Assembly: GCF_024582815.1 (NCBI RefSeq)
Contig: NZ_CP102099.1
Coordinates: 930,001 to 994,000, forward strand
Origin: Acinetobacter colistiniresistens
GTDB lineage: Bacteria; Pseudomonadota; Gammaproteobacteria; Pseudomonadales; Moraxellaceae
Length of the DNA stretch: 64,000 nt
Direction: 5' to 3'
The notes under the pieces are model-generated. The model saw only the letters and a list, made by a program, of their open reading frames with translations. It was not told the DNA's origin and made no database searches. A program made the translations under genes and the position numbers. Position 1 is the stretch's first letter. Every line of letters begins with the position of its first letter. Shown here one piece after another: positions 29,267 through 38,296 of the stretch.

Positions 29267-30340
29267 ATGGCAAAGAAACCAACCCGAAAGAGTAAAAGCC
29301 CATTTGCATTTTTGAGCCAACATGTTGGAAAGATGATGTTGGCATTGGTCGCAACAGGCAGTTTTGCGATCGCATTTGGCAGTGAAAAAATTTCGAAGTT
29401 GATGCCATTTCAATCTAGTAATAGCGCATGTTTGAAACAGTTTTATCGTGACGTTCCACCGTTATTGAGCAGAGACAGCCTGAAAAAAGACAGCTATGCA
29501 CTGTGTTTTAATGATTTTAGTGTGATGTATTCTGGTCTTTCCAAAACACCATTATGGTCAGCAGAGTATCTGACCCCTGAACGTCTTAGTGTCAAAATTA
29601 AACGTGAAGACAATTTCCATGAAGAAACCCGGGTGAAGCTGCAACATCGTGCTTTATTATCGGATTATCGTGGTTCGGGCTACGACCGTGGTCATATGGC
29701 ACCGAATGGTGATATGAGTAATACCGCATCGCAATATGACAGCTTTTCTTTAGCCAATATGGTGCCACAAGCACCGAAAAACAATCAGGAAGTCTGGCGC
29801 AAATTAGAAGAAGCGGTGCGTTCGATGGTGACCAAACAGCATAAAGATGCTTACGTCCTGACAGGTCCTGTATTTGAAGGCAAACGCCTGAAAACCATTG
29901 GTCAAGGGGTGATTGTCCCAACAGCGGTCTATAAAGCGGTATATTTACCCAAGCAGGGCATTATTGGTGCCTATTACGCGCCAAACAATAATTCTTTAAA
30001 GGTCGAAGTGGTCAGTGTTTGCTATCTCGAAGAAAAACTGGGCATCAACCTATTTCCACAACTGACTGAGCAGCAAAAGCGTAATGTGTACCAGCTGCCA
30101 GTATCTGCGCAGCAAGTGAAGCCGAACAAAGACATTAGCTATTTGCATTGGGATGGGCGAAGTCAATGTGCGGAAGAAGCCAAGACCGATGCCATTCAAG
30201 CGCAGCAGCGTGAATTTAGCTCACAGCCAACCGAGGCACCTGACAGTAAATTCCCGCAAATTGATGAAGAGACCAAACAAGCCTTGATCAACCAGCTGGT
30301 AAATGCCTTGGTGCAATATTTTTTACAAATGTTGAGATAA
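29267..30340 (+). CDS. DNA/RNA non-specific endonuclease (NUC family)
   Basis: 357 residues. A basic N-terminus is followed by a hydrophobic segment (about 24-42), likely a signal anchor or signal peptide. The catalytic motif DRGHMAPNGDMS (His as general base, about residues 140-151) and the metal-ligand Asn in SLANMVPQAPKNNQEVW define a beta-beta-alpha-metal nuclease of the EndoG/NucA type. It should act outside the cytoplasm, in nutrient scavenging or DNA turnover (inference). The C-terminus (about 295-357) is a Gln/Glu-rich extension. Confidence 0.88.
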   Translation: MAKKPTRKSKSPFAFLSQHVGKMMLALVATGSFAIAFGSEKISKLMPFQSSNSACLKQFYRDVPPLLSRDSLKKDSYALCFNDFSVMYSGLSKTPLWSAEYLTPERLSVKIKREDNFHEETRVKLQHRALLSDYRGSGYDRGHMAPNGDMSNTASQYDSFSLANMVPQAPKNNQEVWRKLEEAVRSMVTKQHKDAYVLTGPVFEGKRLKTIGQGVIVPTAVYKAVYLPKQGIIGAYYAPNNNSLKVEVVSVCYLEEKLGINLFPQLTEQQKRNVYQLPVSAQQVKPNKDISYLHWDGRSQCAEEAKTDAIQAQQREFSSQPTEAPDSKFPQIDEETKQALINQLVNALVQYFLQMLR

Positions 30341-30411
30341 TGTAGAACATCTTGCAATGTCCGCGTGCTTGGCTCATGTTGTGGGATAGACAAGAACAAT
30401 GAGAGAAAAAC

Positions 30412-30654
30412 ATGTTTAAACCGTTTGAACAGGGCGATGAGTCGTCTGCGATCTATGATCTGACCTTAGAAAATCAGGTCGATTGTGTCAGTCTCTATGG
30501 TAATTTGCAGATTACCAAAGATCAGGCCGGTCTAAAAACTGCGAAGGCACTGCAAAATTTTATCAATGATGTGGTTACTGCATTAGAGCAGCAAGATTTG
30601 CCTGAACAGATTGAACGTCAGCCTGAACAGGATATTGAAAATCCTTTTCTATAA
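30412..30654 (+). CDS. Small acidic hypothetical protein
   Basis: 80 residues, strongly acidic (it ends IERQPEQDIENPFL), with no cysteine-rich or membrane pattern. It starts 72 bp after the nuclease gene and is followed by its own terminator. The family is not recognised. Confidence 0.65.
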   Translation: MFKPFEQGDESSAIYDLTLENQVDCVSLYGNLQITKDQAGLKTAKALQNFINDVVTALEQQDLPEQIERQPEQDIENPFL

Positions 30655-30663
30655 ATAAAAAAA

Positions 30664-30687
30664 AACAGCCGTTACAGGCTGTTTTTT
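30664..30687 (+). terminator. Rho-independent terminator
   Basis: AACAGCC / GGCTGTT stem with an A tract on the left and TTTTTTT on the right. It can serve both the small ORF and the convergent aqpZ. Confidence 0.8.
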
Positions 30688-30704
30688 TATGGGCTGTTTC
30701 GAGC

Positions 30705-31394
30705 TTAGTTTTTCTCGCTACTTACCACTTTATAGATCACTGCACCAATGATGGCACCAATAATTGGCGCAACCCAGAACAACCAAAGTTGACCGAGAGC
30801 AGCGGTTTCAGCAAAGAAAGCCACACCTGTACTACGCGCTGGGTTGACCGAGGTATTGGTCACTGGAATACTGATCAAATGGATCACCGTGAGCGTCAAA
30901 CCAATCGCGATTGGAGCAAAGCCAGCAGGTGCATTTTTATGCGTAGATAATAAGATAATGATTAAGAATACCGCGGTCAGTACCACTTCAATCAGGAACG
31001 CAGATGCGATAGAGAAATGGTTTGGAGAGAGTTCGCCATAACCGTTGGTTGCAAAACCACCTGTCCCTGCGAAGCCAGCTTGGCCTTGTACAATAATGTA
31101 CAGCACGAATGCTGCAAAAGTTGCGCCAATGACTTGAGAAATAATATATGGAACCAAGTCTTTGGCATCTAAACGCCCACCGACCCATAAACCGACACTG
31201 ACGGCTGGGTTAAAATGTGCTCCAGAAATATGACCGAATGCATAAGCACCGGTTAAAACAGTTAAACCAAACGCAAATGCAACACCTAAGAAGCCAATCC
31301 CAAGTTCTGGAAATGCAGCTGCAAGTACAGCACTACCACAACCACCGAAAACAAGCCAAAAGGTTCCGAGAAATTCTGCTAAATATTTGTTCAT
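30705..31394 (-). CDS. aqpZ: Aquaporin Z
   Basis: 229 residues from the ATG at 31394, chosen because [20 protein letters not shown] aligns with the normal AqpZ start; a longer frame begins at 31433. Both NPA boxes are present ([13 protein letters not shown] and [15 protein letters not shown]), as are six membrane helices. The [13 protein letters not shown] start and [16 protein letters not shown] are AqpZ-specific, indicating a water channel rather than a glycerol facilitator. Confidence 0.94.
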   Translation of the reverse strand: MNKYLAEFLGTFWLVFGGCGSAVLAAAFPELGIGFLGVAFAFGLTVLTGAYAFGHISGAHFNPAVSVGLWVGGRLDAKDLVPYIISQVIGATFAAFVLYIIVQGQAGFAGTGGFATNGYGELSPNHFSIASAFLIEVVLTAVFLIIILLSTHKNAPAGFAPIAIGLTLTVIHLISIPVTNTSVNPARSTGVAFFAETAALGQLWLFWVAPIIGAIIGAVIYKVVSSEKN

Positions 31395-31570
31395 TGTTAT
31401 CACCACACCAATTCTAAAAAAATAAAAAAGCAAGCATCCAAAATTTATTATGGATATGTTTAACCCTTGTGAAAAAATTGTGAACTAATTCACATAGGTA
31501 TATAGGCTCTTATATAAAACGTGCAATCAAATCGATCAGTTGCGAAACCGTTAGTTCTTAAGTTGTTTTA

Positions 31571-32587
31571 TTAAGAATTGTAAGTTGTGTTGTTGTTTCG
31601 CCACTGTTGCGGGGTTTGTCCCGTCCAAATCTTAAAAGCACGTTGAAAAGCACTCTGTTCAGAATAGCAGAGCAGTAGCGCGATTTCTTGCAAACTCAGA
31701 TGAGGATCTTTCAAATATTCAGTCGCCAGCATAAAGCGTACTTGCTGTACCCTTTCCTGAAAGGTGCTGTGTTGTTGCTGTAAATGACGCTGTAACTGAC
31801 GCACGGACAGGCCGAGTTTTTCAGCGATAAAATCGAGTTGATATTGGTTTTTTTGTAGTCCAGTCAAAATTGCATGTTGCAGGCGTTGATCCAGTTGGGT
31901 GGAATTCGGCAGCTTGTCCAGCAAGGCCTGGGCTTGCTGTAAGAGCAGTTGTTGTAAGGTATGATCGCCTGTACGTAAGGGTTTAAACGCCTCACTGATG
32001 GGGATTAATAATTGGGTTTTCGGCTGTTCAAAACGGACTTTACAGTGGAAATATTGTTCATAGACGCTCATGTTTTTAGGCGCGGCATTCACAAAATGGA
32101 CTTCATGTAGATGAATTCGGTCACCTGACATAAACAGTTTAAGAAACTGCACCATTAGTGCAATTGCAATTTCATCGGTCAATTGGGTCGGATGTAGTTC
32201 AGGTGCTTCCCAGCGGATAGAGCCATAGGGATGACTAAACTCGACCACCAGCGGGCTGCCATCATAAATCAGGCGATGAAAATCATGATAACGCGCCAAC
32301 GCTTCGCCTAGATTTTCACAGGACAGGGCCAGATAGGCAATGATCCCCAAATGTTTGGGTTGTACATATTCTGCGATTTCTAGGCCTAAACCAACTTTTG
32401 GATGGTGCTGGTTCAGGTTTTCGAGCAGGTCACGCCAGATCACGTAATCAAAGCGTTCCTGATTCTGAACCTGTTGTAATTGTTCAGGAATCACAATGTT
32501 TTTTGCCTCGCAATAGGCTTTTAATAAATGCCCCAACCCCCCAAAAACAGAGCCAGTATAGTTCTTGAGTTGAGACATCCTGTCCAC
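31571..32587 (-). CDS. AraC family transcriptional regulator
   Basis: 338 residues. The N-terminal ligand-binding domain (about 20-210) is of the OruR/AraC_N type. The C-terminal double HTH includes IAEKLGLSVRQLQRHLQQQ and LQEIALLLCYSEQSAFQRAF (about 245-330). It is divergent from the hydroxylase-like gene, which it may control. Inducer unknown. Confidence 0.9.
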   Translation of the reverse strand: MDRMSQLKNYTGSVFGGLGHLLKAYCEAKNIVIPEQLQQVQNQERFDYVIWRDLLENLNQHHPKVGLGLEIAEYVQPKHLGIIAYLALSCENLGEALARYHDFHRLIYDGSPLVVEFSHPYGSIRWEAPELHPTQLTDEIAIALMVQFLKLFMSGDRIHLHEVHFVNAAPKNMSVYEQYFHCKVRFEQPKTQLLIPISEAFKPLRTGDHTLQQLLLQQAQALLDKLPNSTQLDQRLQHAILTGLQKNQYQLDFIAEKLGLSVRQLQRHLQQQHSTFQERVQQVRFMLATEYLKDPHLSLQEIALLLCYSEQSAFQRAFKIWTGQTPQQWRNNNTTYNS

Positions 32588-32693
32588 TCCTGATATTGTC
32601 GTGTTTTGTCAATATAAATATATCGTATCGTCAATACTTCGCCTACAAAAATTTATATCTTGAATAAAAATAAGGAAACATTGGGAGAAAACC

Positions 32694-33347
32694 ATGATCA
32701 AGGGTTTTATTGCAGGTTTGGCAGTTGCCAATGCATTTGAATGGTTTGCACATAAATATATTTTGCACGGGGTACATCGCTCTGGGCAGCCGCGTTATAG
32801 CCCTGTGCCAAAGAGCATGGAGTCACATTGGGCGCATCATCGGGAAGTACGTAAACAGCAGTTTTCGGATGATTGCTATGTGGAAGGGGTCGAGCATTGG
32901 CGGACCCGTAATGAAATCATGTCATTGGCGGTGGTGGCAGGGGTAGCCAGTGTGGCGTTTTATCCTTTCTCGAAAGGTATGTCTTTGGCGGCGTTGTATA
33001 GTGCAGGCAATTATTATTATGTACATCGTCGTGCGCATCTGGAACCTGATTGGGCCAAACGCACCATTCCTTGGCATTATGACCATCATATGAACTCCAA
33101 TCAGGATGCCAACTGGTGTGTAACCCGTCCATGGTTTGATTATGTGATGGGGACACGTGTGGTGTCTTCGGCCGATTTAAAAGAGGCCAATCCACTGGGT
33201 ATCCCCTTACCAGCAGCATTGTCTAAAGCACTGACCCAAGCGGTGGAAGCCGTTTTTCCAGTAAAATGGGTAGAACAAAAGCCAAAATTGGTCGAGGCGC
33301 CGAGCGTGACAACACCGCCGAAGGAAGCACAAGAATCAGTCGCCTGA
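32694..33347 (+). CDS. Fatty-acid-hydroxylase/sterol-desaturase-like protein
   Basis: 217 residues with a His-rich set matching a di-iron membrane hydroxylase: HKYILHG (about 20-26), HWAHHRE (about 44-50), HRRAH (about 111-115) and HYDHHMN (about 128-134). Hydrophobic helices lie around residues 5-20 and 78-105. The substrate may be a lipid or carotenoid (family knowledge only). GGGAGAAA is a clear ribosome site. The Pro-rich acidic tail (about 195-217) is disordered. Confidence 0.75.
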   Translation: MIKGFIAGLAVANAFEWFAHKYILHGVHRSGQPRYSPVPKSMESHWAHHREVRKQQFSDDCYVEGVEHWRTRNEIMSLAVVAGVASVAFYPFSKGMSLAALYSAGNYYYVHRRAHLEPDWAKRTIPWHYDHHMNSNQDANWCVTRPWFDYVMGTRVVSSADLKEANPLGIPLPAALSKALTQAVEAVFPVKWVEQKPKLVEAPSVTTPPKEAQESVA

Positions 33348-33560
33348 ATTTAAAGAGCAATAATCGAGGGAAGCCTTGTTTTTATTGACGCATCCTCGTG
33401 GCAAAAAAAAGCTCATGTCGTAAATTGTCAATAAAATTGGTTTTTGATGTCAATATCTTTGTGCATTTTCTCGCTAATTTAGCTCAAGCATTTTAAATGC
33501 TCAGAATTTGTTCAAATTGACCGTGTGATGTTTACCCTCTAGCGTTGTATAACGCAGTTT

Positions 33561-33589
33561 CCATACCTTGCTTAGCAAGGTATTTTTTT
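33561..33589 (+). terminator. Rho-independent terminator of a possible small RNA
   Basis: Nine-bp stem CATACCTTGC / GCAAGGTAT, TTA loop, and seven T's. Confidence 0.8.
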
Positions 33590-33613
33590 GTCTGCATAAA
33601 GCGATGTTCGAAT

Positions 33614-33640
33614 AAAAAAACCTCTCCAGTGAGAGGCTTT
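33614..33640 (-). terminator. Rho-independent terminator of hisF
   Basis: On the minus strand GCCTCTC ACTG GAGAGGT is followed by TTTTTTATT, 16 bp past the hisF stop. Confidence 0.85.
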
Positions 33641-33655
33641 TGATGGTTCATTTTA

Positions 33656-34414
33656 TTAAAGACGCATTTCAATGCCTTGTGCAGCCAGATATTGTTTTGC
33701 TTCTGGAATGGTATGTTGACCAAAGTGGAAAATAGATGCTGCCAATACCGCATCTGCGCCACCTTTTAAGATGCCGTCCGCCAAATGCTGTAAATTTCCG
33801 ACACCGCCTGAGGCAATAGTTGGAATATTGACGCGATCGTTGATCTGACGCATCAAGGCAAGGTCATAGCCCGCTTTGGTACCATCGGCATCCATACTGG
33901 TAATCAGCAACTCACCTGCACCGAAGTCGGCCATTTTTACTGCCCATTCAATCGCATCGATGCCTGTTGGCTTACGACCACCGTGGGTAAAAATTTCCCA
34001 CTTGTCTTCGCCCGTTTTTTTGGCATCAATCGCCACGACGATACATTGTGCGCCAAAACGTTGTGAAGCTTCCTGCACAAACTCTGGGGTAAACACCGCT
34101 GCCGAATTGATACTGACTTTATCGGCACCAGCATTGAGTAATAAACGGATATCTTCAACTTTACGGACACCACCACCGACGGTTAATGGCACGAAAACGC
34201 TTTCTGCCATACGTTCTACTGTGCGATATGTGGTGTCGCGTCCATGATGGGTAGCAGTAATATCTAAAAAGGTAATTTCATCGGCACCTTGTTCGTTATA
34301 TCGACGCGCCACTTCGACAGGGTCGCCTGCGTCACGAATATCAAGGAATTGAACGCCTTTGACGACTCGACCATTATCAACATCTAAGCAAGGGATAATA
34401 CGTTTTGCGAGCAT
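33656..34414 (-). CDS. hisF: Imidazole glycerol phosphate synthase cyclase subunit
   Basis: 252 residues from the ATG at 34414 ([20 protein letters not shown]), preferred over the longer frame from 34426 because it is the normal HisF start with GGAA upstream. It is a TIM barrel with catalytic Asp in CLDVDNG (residue 11) and in [10 protein letters not shown] (about 130), and phosphate-binding GGG and GGVGN loops. With HisH it makes IGP and AICAR from PRFAR. hisH, hisB and hisA are 8-11 kb away, so the his genes are scattered, as usual in Acinetobacter-like genomes. Confidence 0.96.
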   Translation of the reverse strand: MLAKRIIPCLDVDNGRVVKGVQFLDIRDAGDPVEVARRYNEQGADEITFLDITATHHGRDTTYRTVERMAESVFVPLTVGGGVRKVEDIRLLLNAGADKVSINSAAVFTPEFVQEASQRFGAQCIVVAIDAKKTGEDKWEIFTHGGRKPTGIDAIEWAVKMADFGAGELLITSMDADGTKAGYDLALMRQINDRVNIPTIASGGVGNLQHLADGILKGGADAVLAASIFHFGQHTIPEAKQYLAAQGIEMRL

Positions 34415-34515
34415 AAAATTTTCCAAAAAATCGCCAATAAAGAAAGGGGTGCTACACCTTCATGGAGGGAACAGGTATTCTATCAAACTTCACAGCTATT
34501 TTTTGCAGGTTTTCC

Positions 34516-35466
34516 ATGTCGGTTTATACCCCGTTGAGTTTAGAAGAAGTTCAAGCCTTTGCTGAGCCGTATGGTTTAGCGGTGATTGACCTGATTCCAA
34601 TCCAAGGCGGTATTCAAAACACCAATTATTTTTTGGTGGATCAATCACAGAAACACTATGTTTTAACGGTTTTTGAAGAATTAGATGCTGAAGGTGCGGG
34701 TGAACTGGTACCTGTACTGGATTGTTTGGGTCAGGCAGGTGTGCCTGTGGCGGTGCCGTTAAAGCATAGTGCTCAGGCCATTCATACTATTGCCGATAAG
34801 CCTGCGCAAATTGCACCACGCTTGATGGGTGAGCATCCTGAAGATGCCAGCCTTGTTCAAATTCAGGCGATTGCACAGGCGCAGGCAAAATTGCATTTGG
34901 CTTTGCAGGACTTTCCTTTAGAACGTGATTTTAATCGTAATCACCAGTACTGGTCAGAGGTTGCAACACAGCTCAAGCCGCAAATGAATGCGCAAGATCA
35001 GGCGCTATTGGCACAGGTGTTCCAGCAGTTTGCACAGATCACGCAACAGCATCCTGATCGTCCGACGGGTTTTATTCATTCGGATTTATTCAGAGATAAC
35101 ACCTTGTTTGAAGGCGATCAACTACAAGGTATTCTTGATTTTTATGAATTAAATCAGGATGAATGGTTGTTTGATATTGCGATCAGTATCAATGACTTCT
35201 GTACGGCCTATCCGCAAGCCCATTTAGATCAGGCCAAGGCAGATGCTTTTCTCTCGGCTTATCAACGCATTCGTCAGCTCACCGCTGATGAGCTGGCCTG
35301 TTTAAACATTTTCTTGGCGATGGCGGCGTGCCGTTTCTGGAGCATGCGTTTACAAGTGGCACAGAAAAATGCCGAGCAGGGGCGTACAGGGGATGACATT
35401 TTGCAAAAAGATCCGCTGCAAATGCGTATGATGTTGCAAGACCGTTTACAACGAATCACAGTTTAG
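34516..35466 (+). CDS. thrB: Homoserine kinase (APH-fold type)
   Basis: 316 residues from ATG 34516 (MSVYTPLSLEEVQAFAEPYG). The longer frame from 34462 is unlikely, because this start aligns with pseudomonad ThrB and has GCAGG before it. It is an aminoglycoside-phosphotransferase-like kinase: GGIQNTNYF nucleotide loop, catalytic GFIHSDLFRDNTLF (Asp at about 194) and metal-binding ILDFYEL. It phosphorylates homoserine in threonine synthesis. It is divergent from hisF. Confidence 0.92.
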   Translation: MSVYTPLSLEEVQAFAEPYGLAVIDLIPIQGGIQNTNYFLVDQSQKHYVLTVFEELDAEGAGELVPVLDCLGQAGVPVAVPLKHSAQAIHTIADKPAQIAPRLMGEHPEDASLVQIQAIAQAQAKLHLALQDFPLERDFNRNHQYWSEVATQLKPQMNAQDQALLAQVFQQFAQITQQHPDRPTGFIHSDLFRDNTLFEGDQLQGILDFYELNQDEWLFDIAISINDFCTAYPQAHLDQAKADAFLSAYQRIRQLTADELACLNIFLAMAACRFWSMRLQVAQKNAEQGRTGDDILQKDPLQMRMMLQDRLQRITV

Positions 35467-35475
35467 GAAACAGAG

Positions 35476-36093
35476 ATGCGAGATCAAGGTCGCTTAGTTG
35501 AATGGTTTGATGACAAAGGTTATGGTTTTATTCAACCGAATGATGCGCATAAAGACCGTGTTTTTATTCATATTAAAGACTTTGCTCGTACGGGGCCACG
35601 ACCGATTGTGGGCTGTGCTGTGGAGTATGTGGTGATTCTGGACGAGCGTGGTCGTTATCGCGCTCAGCAGGCGACTTATCTTAAAGCATCGCAAGTGTTT
35701 GAACATAAAGCCAAAGCTGTAAAGCCTACGGCTTCTAAACCTTGGTCAGCGATGCAGATTGCGATTGTGATTTATATCGTCTTTATGGTGATTGCCAGCC
35801 TTAGCAAATTACTGCCGCCGTATACCTTATTGTTTGTCAGCTTGATGAATGTGTTGAGCTATTGGCTGTATGCCCAAGACAAAGAGGCGGCACAATTGGG
35901 CAATCGGCGTATTCCTGAACAAACTTTGCATATCGTGGATTCTTTGGGAGGATGGTGTGGGGGTTGGCTTGCGCAGCAAAAACTGAGACATAAAACACAA
36001 AAACAACCGTTTGGTAAGATTTATTTCTGTACCATAGTCTTCCATATATTGTTGATATGTTGGCTAATTTCTCCGCTCAATGTGTTCTATTGA
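35476..36093 (+). CDS. Cold-shock domain / DUF1294 membrane protein
   Basis: 205 residues. The N-terminal cold-shock-like nucleic-acid-binding domain (about 1-70) contains KGYGFIQPND and DRVFIHIKDF, the RNP1 and RNP2 motifs. The C-terminal DUF1294 domain (about 90-205) has hydrophobic helices and the RRIPEQTLHIVDSLGGWCGG signature. It lies 9 bp after thrB. A tether of RNA binding to the membrane is plausible, but no function has been shown for this fusion that I know of. Confidence 0.85.
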   Translation: MRDQGRLVEWFDDKGYGFIQPNDAHKDRVFIHIKDFARTGPRPIVGCAVEYVVILDERGRYRAQQATYLKASQVFEHKAKAVKPTASKPWSAMQIAIVIYIVFMVIASLSKLLPPYTLLFVSLMNVLSYWLYAQDKEAAQLGNRRIPEQTLHIVDSLGGWCGGWLAQQKLRHKTQKQPFGKIYFCTIVFHILLICWLISPLNVFY

Positions 36094-36115
36094 CGGAGTT
36101 TGGAGATAAATAAAA

Positions 36116-36511
36116 ATGAATTATTCCGTTGATCAAGATCCAAACCGTACGTTAACGTTAGTGTTGTATGTGCTTTATATCATTGCGATTTTTACCGGTG
36201 GTCTATTGGCGATCATTGCCTTGATCATCAACTATGTCAAACGCAGTGACGTACAAGGTTCAATTTTTGAAAGTCACTTTACTTGGCAAATCCGCACCTT
36301 CTGGTGGTATTTGGCTTGGAATATCATTGCCTTTATTCCGTTCTCGTTCCTGTTCTTGACAGGGGACAATGAGACTGCCTTTGCTGGTGTGGCGATTTCT
36401 GCAACCACTTTCGCCTTTGCCGTGATTTTTGGGGCATGGGTATGGATTGTGTATCGTGCCATCCGTGGCTTGATTGCCTTAAATGACAATAAACCGATGT
36501 ATCAAGACTAA
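36116..36511 (+). CDS. DUF4870-like membrane protein
   Basis: 131 residues with three or four membrane helices (about 14-36, 60-82, 88-112). The pattern ALIINYVKRSDVQGSIFESHFTWQ... matches the Tic20/DUF4870 small membrane proteins. It follows the CSD-DUF1294 gene by 22 bp. Function unknown. Confidence 0.75.
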   Translation: MNYSVDQDPNRTLTLVLYVLYIIAIFTGGLLAIIALIINYVKRSDVQGSIFESHFTWQIRTFWWYLAWNIIAFIPFSFLFLTGDNETAFAGVAISATTFAFAVIFGAWVWIVYRAIRGLIALNDNKPMYQD

Positions 36512-36544
36512 CATCGATCAGCACTCGCTTGGGGCAGTAAAGCA

Positions 36545-37945
36545 CTAAGCGAGTTCTGGATGATTGACGGCTTTCGTTGTTGAAAGAGAGCGATAGCCTG
36601 CCCCACGGTGTGGTTCTGTCAGTAGCGGACCTTGACCAAACAGTTTCTCACGTAGTGTTCCTGCAGCATACTCAGTTGCATAGACACCGCGTTGTTGCAA
36701 CTCAGGCACCAAATATTCCACCACATCTTCAAAGCTTTGATGCGCCAAAATATAGGCCAAGTTAAAGCCATCAATATCGGTTTCTTCCGCCCATGCTTGC
36801 AGTTGATCGGCCACAGTTGCAGCCGAGCCGACCAGTATCGGACCATTGCCACCGATACTAATAAATTTGGCGATCTCTTCAATGGTCCAAACTCGATTGG
36901 GGTCGGCTTTGACATAAGAATCGAGCATCGATTGAATCGCATCGGTATGAATATATTCAACTTTGTCTTCGGCATGGAATTGCGAAAAATCGACACCCGA
37001 CCAGCCCGAGGCTAAAGTGAGTCCACCGTGATAACTGGCATAGCTCTGATAGTCTTTAAATTTTGCTTGGGCCTTGGCATCGCTTTCATCCACCACAATC
37101 GACAGCATGGTGTAGATTAAAACCGAATGGGGATCTTTGCCTTGTTCAACTAGGTTGGACCGAATGCCTTGTACCAGTTTTTTGACGGCAGCTTTAGTGG
37201 GGGCAGAAATAAACACACATTCGGCATTTTGACTGGCAAATAACTGGCCGCGACTAGAGGCACCTGCTTGATAGAGTACAGGGGTGCGTTGCGGTGACGG
37301 TTCGCAAATATGAATGCCGGGAACGCTAAAATACTGACCTTGATGATTGATCGGATGGACTTTACGATGGTCTGCAAAAATACCGCGCTCTTTATCACGC
37401 AACACCGCATCTTGTTCCCAAGAGCCTTCCCAAAGCTTATAGAGAACCTCTAAATATTCATCGGCGATGTCATAACGTTGATCATGGCTGACTTGGGTTT
37501 GAAGACCTAAGTTTTTTGAACCACTTTCAAGGTAGGAAGTGACAATATTCCAGCCGATACGACCTTTGGTCAGATGATCCAAGGTACTCATGCGCCGTGC
37601 AAAAGGATATGGGTGTTCAAAAGAAATCGAGGTGGTGAGGCCGAAGCCCAAATGTTGGGTCACGGCTGCCATAGCAGGCACGATTTGCAAAGGATCATTG
37701 ACCGGAACTTGCACAGCACCTGTGAGCGCATATTCAGCGGATTGATGGTAAACATCATAAATGCCTAAAACATCGGCTATAAACACACCATCAAACTTGC
37801 CACGCTCTAAGATTTTGGCCAAATCGGTCCAATACGCAAGATCTTTATATTCAGTTGAGCGATCCAAAGGGTGACGCCACAATCCAGGTGATTGATGCGC
37901 AATACAGTTCATTTCAAAGGCATTAAATCTAATTTTCTTGGTCAT
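36545..37945 (-). CDS. LLM-class flavin-dependent monooxygenase (NtaA/SnaA/DszA family)
   Basis: 466 residues of the bacterial-luciferase-like TIM barrel, NtaA/DszA branch. The opening RFNAFEMNCIAHQSPGLWRH, the AMAAVTQHLGFGLTTS segment, GRIGWNIVTSYLESGSKNLG and the VLYQAGASSRGQLFAS motif are family features. It uses FMNH2 from a separate reductase to oxidise a substrate such as a sulfone, alkylamine chelator or xenobiotic. It is divergent from two acyl-CoA-dehydrogenase-like flavoenzymes, which argues for sulfur acquisition from organic sulfur compounds (inference). Confidence 0.88.
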   Translation of the reverse strand: MTKKIRFNAFEMNCIAHQSPGLWRHPLDRSTEYKDLAYWTDLAKILERGKFDGVFIADVLGIYDVYHQSAEYALTGAVQVPVNDPLQIVPAMAAVTQHLGFGLTTSISFEHPYPFARRMSTLDHLTKGRIGWNIVTSYLESGSKNLGLQTQVSHDQRYDIADEYLEVLYKLWEGSWEQDAVLRDKERGIFADHRKVHPINHQGQYFSVPGIHICEPSPQRTPVLYQAGASSRGQLFASQNAECVFISAPTKAAVKKLVQGIRSNLVEQGKDPHSVLIYTMLSIVVDESDAKAQAKFKDYQSYASYHGGLTLASGWSGVDFSQFHAEDKVEYIHTDAIQSMLDSYVKADPNRVWTIEEIAKFISIGGNGPILVGSAATVADQLQAWAEETDIDGFNLAYILAHQSFEDVVEYLVPELQQRGVYATEYAAGTLREKLFGQGPLLTEPHRGAGYRSLSTTKAVNHPELA

Positions 37946-38296
37946 TGGTTTTTACTAAATTAAAGCTTTTTATTGATGTTAATTAAAAAGATCGAATTGA
38001 TTAATCATAAAAAATCAATGTTTATCATGAATATTTTGAATTGGATGCCGATCTTTTATTTTTTGTGGTTATTTCTAATTAAATTCAAAAGGTTATTTTT
38101 TATGAAAGTGAGGGCGCTCTGGTGGAGGGGAGTTCTATAAATGTTATTTATCTATTGATTTTAAATGAATATTTTTAAAAATAAGTGGCAGCTGAAGGTT
38201 ATTTAAAATAAAAAGATTTGTTTCTAAATTTAACTTATAAATAGGCAATAAAAATAGTGCTAGTTTATTTTTATAACTGAAAAATGAGTATTTATA
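37946..38296. promoter_or_regulatory. Divergent intergenic region of the sulfur/monooxygenase genes
   Basis: 351 bp, very AT-rich, with many AATAAA/TTTATT stretches. No clear palindrome or hairpin is visible. It holds the promoters of the LLM gene and the SfnB-like gene. Confidence 0.45.

Larger units (their letters stand above)
33348..33655 (+). other. Non-coding region with possible small RNA
   Basis: This 308-bp gap holds two hairpins. ATACCTTGC / GCAAGGTAT with a seven-T tail (33561-33589) is a strong plus-strand terminator lying over 200 bp after the hydroxylase gene, preceded by the small palindrome GCGTT GTAT AACGC at 33542-33555. TTGACC at about 33516 could be a -35. Together they suggest an independent small transcript of about 50-60 nt. 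The other hairpin belongs to hisF. Confidence 0.4.
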
